Shown here: in pieces, positions 15,747 to 22,856 of the stretch | How positions within the stretch are numbered: position 1 is the stretch's first letter | Layout: every line of letters begins with the position of its first letter | Source of the DNA: Spirochaetota bacterium | GTDB lineage: Bacteria; Spirochaetota; UBA4802; UBA5550 | Length of the DNA stretch: 38,165 nucleotides | Reading direction: 5' to 3' | Assembly (NCBI GenBank): GCA_016929135.1 | Contig: JAFGJK010000119.1 | Coordinates: 1 to 38,165, forward strand | The notes under the pieces: generated by a model | Database searches by the model: none | What the model was told of the DNA's origin: nothing | The model's input: only the letters and a program-made list of their open reading frames with translations | Position numbers and translations under genes: made by a program

Positions 15747-17143
15747 GGCGGATGATGAAGCTGCGGTTTTTCTGCCCACTCATCTGCGCCGCCTGGATCG
15801 CCCTCCCGGGCATCACGGCGGCCTCCGGCGCCGATGCGCTCCCGGTGGATCTGCCACCGGTACGGACCCTCCAGACCTCGTGCGGCGCGAAGGTCTTCTT
15901 CGTGGGCGATGAGCTGCCGCAACTCACCATTGTCGCCTCGGTGGGCTACGGCAGGCTCCATGAGAACTCGGAGAGCGCGGGCCTCTGCGACCTCCTGGCG
16001 CGGACGATCTCACTGGGGGGATCGAAGCGCTACCCGGGCATGAAGCTGCACGAGAGGGTCGATTCCATCGGCGGGATGCTCTCGGTATCCTCCTCATTCG
16101 AGCGTACGGTGATATCCCTGAGCGTTCTACCCCGCTTCCGGGAGGAGGCCTTCTCCATCGTGTCGAGCCTGCTCACCGAGCCGAACCTCGACGAGGAGTA
16201 TCTCCTCATGGCGCGGTCGCTCGTGGCGGACGAGATACGGAGACGCTACGACAATCCCTCCAACATCGCCTTCGACAGGACCATGGGGATCATCTTCGAG
16301 GGGAAGGGCTACGGCGCCATCCCCACGGTGGAAAAGATGAACTCCTTTACCCTGAAGATGGTGCGTGATGCGTGGACGAAGTATTTCGGGGCGAGGAACA
16401 TGCTCATTGGAGTATCATCCTCAATCCCCTACGAGCAGATACGCAAGGACTGCGAGAGGCATTTTTCAAGCCTCGCGCCGGGTGAGAAGATGGACTACTC
16501 GGTGGACGCGGCGTCGGTGGCCGCCACCGTCCGCAGGAACAGCCGGAAGATCTTCCTGTTCCCGAAGGACATCCCGCAGGCCACCATCGTCGTGGGAACC
16601 CTGGCGCCGGATATCCGCGACGACCGGTGCTACCCCCTGGCGCTGATGAATTTCGTGCTCGGCGAGGGGTCCTTCAACTCCAGGCTCATGCGCGAGATCA
16701 GAGTGAAGCGGGGTATGGCCTATGCGGTCTCCTCGGTGATACGCTTCCGCCGCAACACCGGCGTGTTCCTGGCCTATGCACAGACCAAGATCGAGAATGT
16801 CGCCATGGTGCTTCCGCTGTTGAAGGGGAACATAACGGGCATGGGGAGGGATCGGCTCCCCCGGCAGGACATCGGCTGGGCGAAGCGTTCCATCAGCAAC
16901 AGCTACATATTCCGCTTCGAGACCCCCATGGATATACTGGGGAACTATCTCGAGCGGGAGTACTGCGGGCTGCCTGAGGACTACTACGAGCGGTATCTCT
17001 CGAGGATCAACGACGTGACCGACGGTGACGTGATGCGGGAGAGCGAGCGCCTCTTCCGCGGGGGGCTGGTGACCTGCGTGGTGGGGAGGGAGGATCTGAG
17101 GGAGACCCTGAAGGACCAGGGTGAGGTGGTCCTGCTGAAGTGA
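15743..17143 (+). CDS. Secreted M16-family peptidase homologue without zinc motif
   Basis: The 466-aa protein has a signal peptide (MRRMMKLRFFCPLICAAWIALPGITAASG) and the same two-domain M16 fold. At the place of HxxEH it has SAGLCDLLARTISLGG, so the zinc ligands are missing and it should be inactive alone. The C-terminal signature is well kept (NFVLGEGSFNSRLMREIRVKRGMAYAVSS), as in the beta-type subunit of paired M16B enzymes. In those pairs one subunit carries zinc and the other the conserved Arg/Tyr substrate-binding residues; the heterodimer is the active form. The ATG at 15743 overlaps the previous stop in ATGA. Its own stop overlaps the GTG start of the RseC-like gene, so the three genes are a coupled unit. 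Confidence 0.9.
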   Translation: MRRMMKLRFFCPLICAAWIALPGITAASGADALPVDLPPVRTLQTSCGAKVFFVGDELPQLTIVASVGYGRLHENSESAGLCDLLARTISLGGSKRYPGMKLHERVDSIGGMLSVSSSFERTVISLSVLPRFREEAFSIVSSLLTEPNLDEEYLLMARSLVADEIRRRYDNPSNIAFDRTMGIIFEGKGYGAIPTVEKMNSFTLKMVRDAWTKYFGARNMLIGVSSSIPYEQIRKDCERHFSSLAPGEKMDYSVDAASVAATVRRNSRKIFLFPKDIPQATIVVGTLAPDIRDDRCYPLALMNFVLGEGSFNSRLMREIRVKRGMAYAVSSVIRFRRNTGVFLAYAQTKIENVAMVLPLLKGNITGMGRDRLPRQDIGWAKRSISNSYIFRFETPMDILGNYLEREYCGLPEDYYERYLSRINDVTDGDVMRESERLFRGGLVTCVVGREDLRETLKDQGEVVLLK

Positions 17144-17595
17144 GCGTGCCGGTGATGGAAGCGGAATGCGGAACAGTGGTGAGCGTCGAGGGGAGATTCG
17201 TCATCGTGGAGGCCCAGGGGGGATCGCAGTGCGAGGGGTGCGCCATGGGTCATTCATGCGGCCTCGGCGCGAAGGACCGACCCAGGAGGATCCGCATGCG
17301 CAACTCGATCGGCGTCGCAGAGGGTGACAGGGTGCTCTTCACCCTGCAGGAGAGGACGGTGCTCATCGCGTCCTTTCTCCTCTATCTTTTCCCCGTGGCG
17401 ATGCTCATAGGCGGCGCCGCGGCGGGGGCGGCCGCCGGAATTCCCGGCGTGGACAGGGATCTCTCTGCCGCCGGCGGCGGGATTGCAGCGCTTCTCGTTT
17501 CGCTGGGGATCATTCGTCTTCTCTCCCGGAGGCTGGAACGGATGAAGTCCGTGGTGCCGATCCTGGTGGGCACCGTGCCGCCCGAGGGGGGGTAA
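17140..17595 (+). CDS. RseC/MucC-family membrane protein
   Basis: The 151-aa protein matches the RseC (SoxR-reducing system) family: a short N-terminal beta domain with a cysteine cluster (Cys10, then C31-x2-C34-x5-C40 in CEGCAMGHSCG) followed by two adjacent membrane helices at about 74-98 and 108-128 and a basic cytoplasmic tail. E. coli RseC modulates sigma-E signalling and helps the Rsx complex reduce SoxR; other members accompany Rnf genes. Neither partner is in this window. The GTG at 17140 overlaps the previous stop as GTGA; an ATG at 17155 is an alternative with an equally weak ribosome site. Coupling to two secreted peptidases hints at an envelope or redox role, but that is inference. 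Confidence 0.8.
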   Translation: MSVPVMEAECGTVVSVEGRFVIVEAQGGSQCEGCAMGHSCGLGAKDRPRRIRMRNSIGVAEGDRVLFTLQERTVLIASFLLYLFPVAMLIGGAAAGAAAGIPGVDRDLSAAGGGIAALLVSLGIIRLLSRRLERMKSVVPILVGTVPPEGG

Positions 17596-17643
17596 AAGTG
17601 CCAATTTTCGCATCTTTTTTATATCATATATCAACTCGCGGGG

Positions 17644-17684
17644 CCCCTCAACCGAGATATTAATGTGCGTCAAATCATGAGGGG
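17644..17684 (+). promoter_or_regulatory. Inverted repeat that can mask the ribosome site of the 44-codon gene
   Basis: CCCCTCA (17644-17650) pairs perfectly with TGAGGGG (17678-17684) across a 27-base loop. GAGGGG is the Shine-Dalgarno of the ATG at 17692. The structure could keep that small gene silent until opened. Confidence 0.45.
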
Positions 17685-17691
17685 TGGGTGT

Positions 17692-17826
17692 ATGAGTGAA
17701 AAGATCGTCGATCTCGCGGCATTTAAAATCGAGAAGACGCTGCGTGAAAACGGATTCATACTGAAGAAAGACGAGAAAAAGAATATAATGATCCTGATCA
17801 AGGTGGGCGGCGATGACGCGGTGTGA
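17692..17826 (+). CDS. Small protein of 44 residues, function unknown
   Basis: An ATG at 17692 preceded by GAGGGG opens a frame ending in TGA at 17824-17826. The product begins MSEKIVDLAAFKIEKTL and continues RENGFILKKDEKKNIMILIK before VGGDDAV. It reads as an amphipathic helix followed by a beta hairpin. The codon choice (AAG, GAG, CTG, ATC with G/C thirds) is like that of neighbouring genes, which supports translation. It lies 36 bases before greA in the same direction and 96 bases after the RseC-like gene. No function can be assigned. Confidence 0.6.
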   Translation: MSEKIVDLAAFKIEKTLRENGFILKKDEKKNIMILIKVGGDDAV

Positions 17827-17862
17827 CGGATACGACGGACAACAAGATGGAAGGAGCAATGC

Positions 17863-18363
17863 ATGGGTGCGGATTTAGAGGCACAGATCAGAGGCCTTCG
17901 TGAGGAGCTGGAGAAGCTGAAGTACGAGTTCAGGGTGGACCTGCCGAAGCGGATATCGGAGGCGCGATCCTACGGCGACCTGAAGGAAAATGCCGAATAC
18001 CACGCCGCCAGGGAGCGTCAGTCCTTTGTGAAGGCGAGAATTGCGCAGGTCACCGAACAGCTCAACCAACTGCGGAATATCGATACCGCGGGGGTGGCCG
18101 AGGACGCCGTCGCATACGGCTCCGCGGTGACGGTCTACGATTACGACAGCGAGGAGCGGTATACCTATACGCTGGTATCCGCGAACGAGGTGAATCCGTC
18201 GGAGGGGAAGATCTCTCTCTCGTCGCCCATCGGGAGCTCGCTGAACAACAGAAAGGCGGGCGATACCGTGGAGGTTCAGATCCCTGCGGGGAAGAGAAGG
18301 TACTACGTGGAAAAGATAGTCACCCTGCACGGGAATGTGCTCGAGAAAAGGCTGGAGGGATGA
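17863..18363 (+). CDS. greA: Transcription elongation factor GreA
   Basis: GreA enters the RNA polymerase secondary channel and stimulates cleavage of backtracked RNA. The 166-aa protein has the N-terminal antiparallel coiled coil (about 1-76) with the acidic tip in SYGDLKENAEYHAARERQ, closely matching the family's D-L-S/K-E-N-A-E-Y motif. The C-terminal FKBP-like domain has YGSAVTVYDYDSEERYTYTLVSANE and KISLSSPIGSSLNNRKAGDTVEV. Length and layout are normal. AAGGAG at 17851-17856 precedes the ATG at 17863. It may be co-transcribed with the 44-codon gene. Downstream, a tRNA gene on the opposite strand begins 13 bases after the stop, so the two transcripts converge. Confidence 0.96.
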   Translation: MGADLEAQIRGLREELEKLKYEFRVDLPKRISEARSYGDLKENAEYHAARERQSFVKARIAQVTEQLNQLRNIDTAGVAEDAVAYGSAVTVYDYDSEERYTYTLVSANEVNPSEGKISLSSPIGSSLNNRKAGDTVEVQIPAGKRRYYVEKIVTLHGNVLEKRLEG

Positions 18364-18375
18364 GGCGGGAATTAT

Positions 18376-18448
<73 letters not shown>

Positions 18449-18479
18449 GTCGGTCCTCATCGGGCCGGATCGAAGTGTA

Positions 18480-18509
18480 CATATACCCGCCGCGGGTTGT
18501 TTTTGTCAA
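18480..18509 (-). promoter_or_regulatory. Promoter of tRNA-Ala
   Basis: Minus-strand TTGACA (18509-18504) is separated by 18 bases from TATATG (18485-18480). The start would fall about 25 bases before the mature tRNA. There is no other gene for it to serve. Confidence 0.6.
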
Positions 18510-18557
18510 TATTTTTTCTGAAGGGGGGAGCGCCGACCTCCCCCCCCAGTTATGCAC

Positions 18558-18586
18558 TTGACATATTTGCCGGATGCGGCTATTAA
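18558..18586 (+). promoter_or_regulatory. Promoter of the TPR/NTE-like cluster
   Basis: TTGACA at 18558-18563 and TATTAA at 18581-18586 are separated by 17 bases. The start would lie near 18593, about 30 bases before the first TPR gene. Confidence 0.6.
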
Positions 18587-18622
18587 TGCGATATTAAAGG
18601 GGGGGCGGTCGGAAGAGCTGAT

Positions 18623-19975
18623 ATGATTTTTACCTATGTGGTCATCTTTATCTTTTTCGTGTTTCTTGCAATCATCATCCTCTACGTGCTCCATGCCTTC
18701 GTGCTGCCGAGAAAGATCGACGAAATCGCCAGGATGATTGAAGCGGGCCAGACCAAGATGGCCATCAAGAAGCTGAACGAGCTGATCGAGAAGGACGACA
18801 GGAACTCCTATGCCCACTACCTCCTCGCCGAGGCATATCTCAGAGAAGACAACAAAAAGTACGCCATCGTCGAGTACCGCCAGGTCCTGAAGCTCGGAAG
18901 GTTCGACGAGAAGGTGAGCGAGGTGGTCACGCGGTCCAGGCTCGCCAAGCTCTATCTCGAGCGGAAGGCCACGGAGGAGGCAAAAAAGGAGCTGCTCATT
19001 CTCACGAAGATCGACCCGGGGAACTTCGAGAACTATTTCGAGCTGGGTAAGCTCTTTTTTAATATCGGCATTATGGACAAGGCCACGGGTTTTTTCAGAA
19101 AGAGCATAGAATTCAATGAACGGCACGACCAGTCCTATTACTATCTGGGCCAGATCTACTACCGGAATTCCTCGAACGCCGATGCGAAGCAGGCATTTCT
19201 GAACGCCATCAAGATTGATCCGAACAACTACAAGTCCCATTACTTCCTGGGACTGGTGCTCCGTCAGATGGGGGACTACGAATGGGCCATCAAGGAGTTC
19301 GAGATATCCCAGAAGAGCGAAGAGCTGAAGGTCAAGTCATTCCTGGCGAAGGGGACCTGCCTGATGGAGAAGGGGCAGCATCCGAAGGCGATACAGGAAT
19401 TCGAGCGGGGGCTCAAGTTCGCCAGGCGAGACAGTGATATCGAGCTTTCGCTGCGGTATTTCATGGCCGACTGCCAGGAGAAGATGCGGGACGTGCACGC
19501 CGCGATCAAGAACTGGGAGCGGATCGTGGAGGTGGACAAGGATTTCAGGGACGTCCAGGAGAAGCTGAAGTTTTACGCCGAGTTCCGCCAGGACGACAGA
19601 ATCAAGGACTTCATGATCGCGGGGCTTTCGCAGTTCGAGCACCTCTCCAGGAAGATCGTCGAGTCCATGGGGATGAGGATAACGGATGTCGATATACTGA
19701 GCGACACGGAGATAGAGATCATCGCCATCGATTCCGAGGGGAAATGGCGCAACGCCAGGCAGACCAACAAGATCGTTCGGGTGATCCGTACCACCGACTC
19801 GATACAGGAAAGGCTCCTCAGACAGATGCACGAAACGATGAAGTCGCGCAACGCCATGAGGATCATCATCATAACCACGTCGGAATTTTCCCAGACCGCC
19901 CTCGATTTCGCCAATACAAGGCCAATCGAGCTGTACGGCAAGTCCGACCTGATAAAACTGCTCAGCCGGACCTGA
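18623..19975 (+). CDS. Membrane-anchored TPR protein with degenerate Mrr-like C-terminal domain (paralogue A)
   Basis: The 450-aa protein has one N-terminal membrane helix (2-27), leaving the rest in the cytoplasm. About seven TPR units follow at 33-320 (e.g. HYLLAEAYLREDNKKYAIVEY, NYFELGKLFFNIGIMDKATGFF, SYYYLGQIYYRNSSNADAKQAF, HYFLGLVLRQMGDYEWAIKEF). Residues about 335-448 have the order of a restriction-endonuclease fold: helix (FEHLSRKIVESMG), strands (ITDVDILSDTEIEIIAID, KIVRVIRTTDSI), helix (ERLLRQMHETMKSRN), strand MRIIIITTSEFS, helix, strand RPIELYG, helix. The strand that carries QxK or ExK in Mrr reads IVRVIR here, so catalysis is unlikely. It is a paralogue of the gene at 25125. 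The next gene starts nine bases after its stop. The start is fixed by the membrane helix, with GGAAGAG upstream. Confidence 0.85.
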   Translation: MIFTYVVIFIFFVFLAIIILYVLHAFVLPRKIDEIARMIEAGQTKMAIKKLNELIEKDDRNSYAHYLLAEAYLREDNKKYAIVEYRQVLKLGRFDEKVSEVVTRSRLAKLYLERKATEEAKKELLILTKIDPGNFENYFELGKLFFNIGIMDKATGFFRKSIEFNERHDQSYYYLGQIYYRNSSNADAKQAFLNAIKIDPNNYKSHYFLGLVLRQMGDYEWAIKEFEISQKSEELKVKSFLAKGTCLMEKGQHPKAIQEFERGLKFARRDSDIELSLRYFMADCQEKMRDVHAAIKNWERIVEVDKDFRDVQEKLKFYAEFRQDDRIKDFMIAGLSQFEHLSRKIVESMGMRITDVDILSDTEIEIIAIDSEGKWRNARQTNKIVRVIRTTDSIQERLLRQMHETMKSRNAMRIIIITTSEFSQTALDFANTRPIELYGKSDLIKLLSRT

Positions 19976-19984
19976 GCCCCGCCC

Positions 19985-21808
19985 ATGGACGTATACACCA
20001 GAATCCTCGGCTCCATCCCGCTCTTCCGCCACTGCAACGATGAAGAGATAGGCTCGCTCATGAAGCTGGGGCGCCTCTCGGTGATACGGAAGGGGCAGAC
20101 CTTCGACCTGAAAAAGATCAACAGCCTCAACGTGGTCGTGGAGGGCATCTTCGAGATCGAGGCACTGGGCCGCACCGACATCGTGTACCTGGCACCGGGT
20201 TCCTTCTTCGGGAACGTCCCCTTCACCGACAACAGGCTCAGGGGAACGATCCGGGCCATGGTGGACTCGACGCTGATGCTGTTTCCCCATGACGAGCTCT
20301 CCCGTTTCTTTCTCCTCTCCTTCAAGTGCCTCCGCGGCTTCATAAGGAGCGTACAGAAGATGGGATTCGAAATGACCGCGGCCGCCTCCCGTTTCACCGG
20401 CAAGGCCACCTCGGTCATCACGGTCTACTCCGGCGAGAGGGGGGCCGGCACGACGCTGCTCGCCTCGGCCCTGGGGCTTGCCCTCGGCGAGAAGGGGAAG
20501 ACTATCATCCTGGACATGTCCTACGGCGGCGACTCGGTATTCACCGGCTTCGACAGGAAGATCACCTCCCCGGTGTCGCAGAAGATGGAGGACGATGATA
20601 CCGCCAGGGCGCTGGTTGAGGACCGCCTCGAGGCGGTAAACGGTTCTCTGGACATTCTGAACATTGCCCACGGATCGAAGGTGAGGGTCGCCGGTGACAT
20701 CCTGCATCCGATACTCTTCGTCCTCTCGCAGACGTACCGGTACGTGGTGCTTGATCTGTCGGACGACGATGCCGCGCTGCGGGACAGTTGCTTCGCCGTG
20801 TCCGACAGCATCCTGTGCCTGGTGACGCATGCGAGGAGAAAGAGCGCCTTCTATCCCCTGGCGGATTCGGTACTCAGGAACTGCCAGCGGGTCTACTATG
20901 TGGTCAATGCGCACCACTCGAAGGGGACGAAGTCATTTGCCGGCGGCTTTATCATGGACCGCGTCAAGGCATCGTCGGAGGGCCCCTCGCTGCAGGAGGC
21001 GCTGACGAAGACCGATGGGATCGCCGGTATACGCGCGGCCGTGGAGGTGAGGAGGAGGGCGCTGGTGTTCGAATCCTGCTATCTCAATGCCGCCTTTATG
21101 GGGGGGGTGCTGAATTCCCTGAGAAAGCACGATACGTCCTTCGACCTCTGCTACAGCTCGTCGCTGGGCTACGTCGTGACGGCGCTCCACCATCTCTGCG
21201 GCGACGGGGAGGACTTCACGCGCTGCTACGCCGAGTTCTTCCAGGAGGAGCGCTTCAACTCGTTTCTGGATATCACCTTTCCCGACGGCCACCTCTTCAG
21301 GCAGGGGGGGATATCGAAATTCGCCGACGAGGTGTGCGGGAAGACGCGCATCGAGGAGCTGCAGTCGCTGCCGGCGGTCATGCTCGGCGAAACCAGGAAC
21401 GGGGTGCGGCATGTCTTCAGCACCGGCTACTGCAGGGACATGGTCGCCGCGTCGTTTCTTCAGCATCCGATCTTCGAGGGGAGGGAGATCGCGGGAAAGC
21501 GATTCTGCTCGGGATTCCCGGGGATCCGGGTCCGTGCGGAGGACCTCTTCAGGACCGACACCGGCGAGGTGATTTACGTTTCGGTGAGCAATTCGCTGGC
21601 GATCGGGTTTCCGCGCGGCAAGCTGCTCCCTCTCTTCAGGGACTACATGGGCACCTATCTCAGGGAGGGCGTGCCCGACTCGACCGGCGAGCTTGCCGAC
21701 CGGAGCATACAGCTCGACGTCTCGGAGAAAGATCTCAGACCGGAAAAAATTTTGCGTATCTCCGAGGATTTGGCAAATAAATTGTTGAAGGATATACGGA
21801 CGCTGTGA
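19985..21808 (+). CDS. NTE-like multidomain protein: cNMP-binding, P-loop-like and patatin-like domains, active sites eroded
   Basis: The 607-aa protein has three parts. Residues 8-110 form a cyclic-nucleotide-binding-like domain (ILGSIPLFRHCNDEEIGSL, PGSFFGNVPF). Residues 142-310 resemble a MinD/ParA P-loop domain (SVITVYSGERGAGTTLLASALGLAL, YRYVVLDLSDDDAALRD). Both P-loop lysines of KGGxGKT are missing. Residues 355-560 align without gaps to the patatin core of neuropathy target esterase: ALVFESCYLNAAFMGGVL corresponds to ALVLGGGGARGCAQVGVL, and SSSLG (391-395) to GTSIG. The nucleophile Ser393 is kept, but the oxyanion-hole glycines are gone and the DGG aspartate is Ser509 in CSGF. cNMP plus patatin is the NTE arrangement of lysophospholipases. 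Here it is probably a sensor or scaffold rather than an enzyme. It sits between the first TPR gene and a membrane protein gene. Confidence 0.8.
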   Translation: MDVYTRILGSIPLFRHCNDEEIGSLMKLGRLSVIRKGQTFDLKKINSLNVVVEGIFEIEALGRTDIVYLAPGSFFGNVPFTDNRLRGTIRAMVDSTLMLFPHDELSRFFLLSFKCLRGFIRSVQKMGFEMTAAASRFTGKATSVITVYSGERGAGTTLLASALGLALGEKGKTIILDMSYGGDSVFTGFDRKITSPVSQKMEDDDTARALVEDRLEAVNGSLDILNIAHGSKVRVAGDILHPILFVLSQTYRYVVLDLSDDDAALRDSCFAVSDSILCLVTHARRKSAFYPLADSVLRNCQRVYYVVNAHHSKGTKSFAGGFIMDRVKASSEGPSLQEALTKTDGIAGIRAAVEVRRRALVFESCYLNAAFMGGVLNSLRKHDTSFDLCYSSSLGYVVTALHHLCGDGEDFTRCYAEFFQEERFNSFLDITFPDGHLFRQGGISKFADEVCGKTRIEELQSLPAVMLGETRNGVRHVFSTGYCRDMVAASFLQHPIFEGREIAGKRFCSGFPGIRVRAEDLFRTDTGEVIYVSVSNSLAIGFPRGKLLPLFRDYMGTYLREGVPDSTGELADRSIQLDVSEKDLRPEKILRISEDLANKLLKDIRTL

Positions 21809-21852
21809 TATTGATCCACAGACGATAAATCCGATGGGAGGCCCGGCGTCCG

Positions 21853-22368
21853 ATGAGATCGAGAAATACAAACGTCCTTCAGGCTATCGTGCTCGTCACG
21901 GGGGCAGTCTATATCATCATTGGGCTCTCCTTTCTCATCTCCCCCGTATCCGTGCTGCAGCTCTTCGCGGAAAACATATCCGACAACTGGCTTGATCTGG
22001 TCCGCGACAACGAGCTGGTGGCCCCGCTGTATCACATCACCCGCGGATTTGCCGCGCTCCTCTTCTCGTGCGGGCTGGCGATGGTCCTCCCCCTTTTCGA
22101 TCCGCTCCGCTACCGGGGACTTATCTATTTCTCCGGCATCATCTTCCCCTTCTTCTCATCGATTATTTTCATGAGGAACGGGCTGCTGCTGGTCTTCCTC
22201 TCCGATCAGCCAGGCGAGGAAACGAGCAGGACGCTGATGGAATTGATCAGAAGCCGGGGGGGGCACACCATCGTTCTGATACTGGGACTCGTATTTACCG
22301 TTGTATTCCTCGCCACTCTCGTGGGAATCCTTATCACCAGGAAGCAGGCAAAGCAGGGCATAGAGTAG
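21853..22368 (+). CDS. Four-helix membrane protein of unknown function
   Basis: The 171-aa protein has four hydrophobic segments: about 9-31 (IVLVTGAVYIIIGLSFLISP), 63-83, 90-110 and 139-163. Charged loops separate them, including DNWLDLVRDNELVAPLYHITRG between helices 1 and 2. The C-terminus is basic (ITRKQAKQGIE) and likely cytoplasmic. No family could be named from the sequence; it resembles small DUF-type membrane proteins. GGGAGG lies 11 bases before the ATG at 21853. It starts 44 bases after the NTE-like gene, and a terminator follows it, so it closes the first transcription unit of the cluster. It could be a membrane partner of the adjacent soluble protein, by position only. Confidence 0.8.
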   Translation: MRSRNTNVLQAIVLVTGAVYIIIGLSFLISPVSVLQLFAENISDNWLDLVRDNELVAPLYHITRGFAALLFSCGLAMVLPLFDPLRYRGLIYFSGIIFPFFSSIIFMRNGLLLVFLSDQPGEETSRTLMELIRSRGGHTIVLILGLVFTVVFLATLVGILITRKQAKQGIE

Positions 22369-22388
22369 ACCGCCCGCGTCCTCCCGTG

Positions 22389-22415
22389 AAAATACCGGTT
22401 GCCGGTGTTTTTTTT
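22389..22415 (+). terminator. Intrinsic terminator after the four-helix membrane protein
   Basis: AAAATACCGG and CCGGTGTTTT pair over ten bases (one G-T wobble) around a TTG loop, and the T-run continues to 22415. It lies 20 bases after the stop and separates the TPR-A/NTE-like unit from the STAS gene. Confidence 0.8.
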
Positions 22416-22416
22416 A

Positions 22417-22444
22417 TTGATTAATAATCGATCATATTTATAAT
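22417..22444 (+). promoter_or_regulatory. Promoter of the STAS gene
   Basis: A perfect TATAAT at 22439-22444 is preceded by TTGATT (4 of 6) with a 16-base spacer. It begins directly after the terminator T-run and would give a leader of about 30 bases. Confidence 0.65.
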
Positions 22445-22479
22445 AGTTCTTTAGATTCGTCTGGGAGAGGGAGATACAT

Positions 22480-22824
22480 ATGGATTTGAAGAAGAAGAAG
22501 GTCGACAATGTCGTAGTGATTTATCTCGCCGGCAGACTGGATGTTCACCTTTCAGCGGAAATTGAAAAAGAGATCAACAGCGTGATCCAGAATGAACCCG
22601 ACTGCCATCTCCTGTTAAATCTGAAGGACGTCGAATACATGAGCAGCTCCGGATTGAGGATCTTCGTGTCGACGATGCGGATCCTGAAGGAATCGAAGCG
22701 GAAGCTGAAACTCTGCAACATGAACAGCGCGGTGAAGAAGATATTCGAAGTGGTCGAGCTGATGGACATGTTCGATCTCTATGAATCCGAAGAGGACGCG
22801 CTCAAGTCGTTTAAAAACGTATAG
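22480..22824 (+). CDS. STAS-domain protein, anti-sigma factor antagonist type
   Basis: Single STAS proteins of this type (SpoIIAA/RsbV) bind an anti-sigma-factor kinase and are switched by phosphorylation of a serine. The 114-aa protein covers the whole domain: VVVIYLAGRLDVHLSAEIEKE, HLLLNLKDVEYMSSSGLRIF, then a helix and KLKLCNMNSAVKKIFEVV. The conserved DSSG loop reads SSSG at 55-58, so the usual Asp is Ser55 and the phosphoacceptor position is Ser56. AGAGGGAGA precedes the ATG at 22480. No anti-sigma kinase or phosphatase is in the window, so its partner is unknown. It has its own promoter and lies between a terminator and the glycosidase-like gene. Confidence 0.92.
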   Translation: MDLKKKKVDNVVVIYLAGRLDVHLSAEIEKEINSVIQNEPDCHLLLNLKDVEYMSSSGLRIFVSTMRILKESKRKLKLCNMNSAVKKIFEVVELMDMFDLYESEEDALKSFKNV

Positions 22825-22856
22825 GCCGCAGTGAATGCGCGCTCCCCTTTACTATA

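Noticed and set aside
18523..18545. GGGGGGAG ... CTCCCCCC hairpin near the tRNA and TPR promoters
   Set aside because: There is no T-run on either side, and it lies between two divergent promoters, so it is not a terminator. It is probably a chance G/C-run pairing.
19337..20917. Open frame of about 526 codons on the minus strand across the first TPR and NTE-like genes
   Set aside because: It crosses two recognised genes and has a low-complexity, charged composition with no motif.
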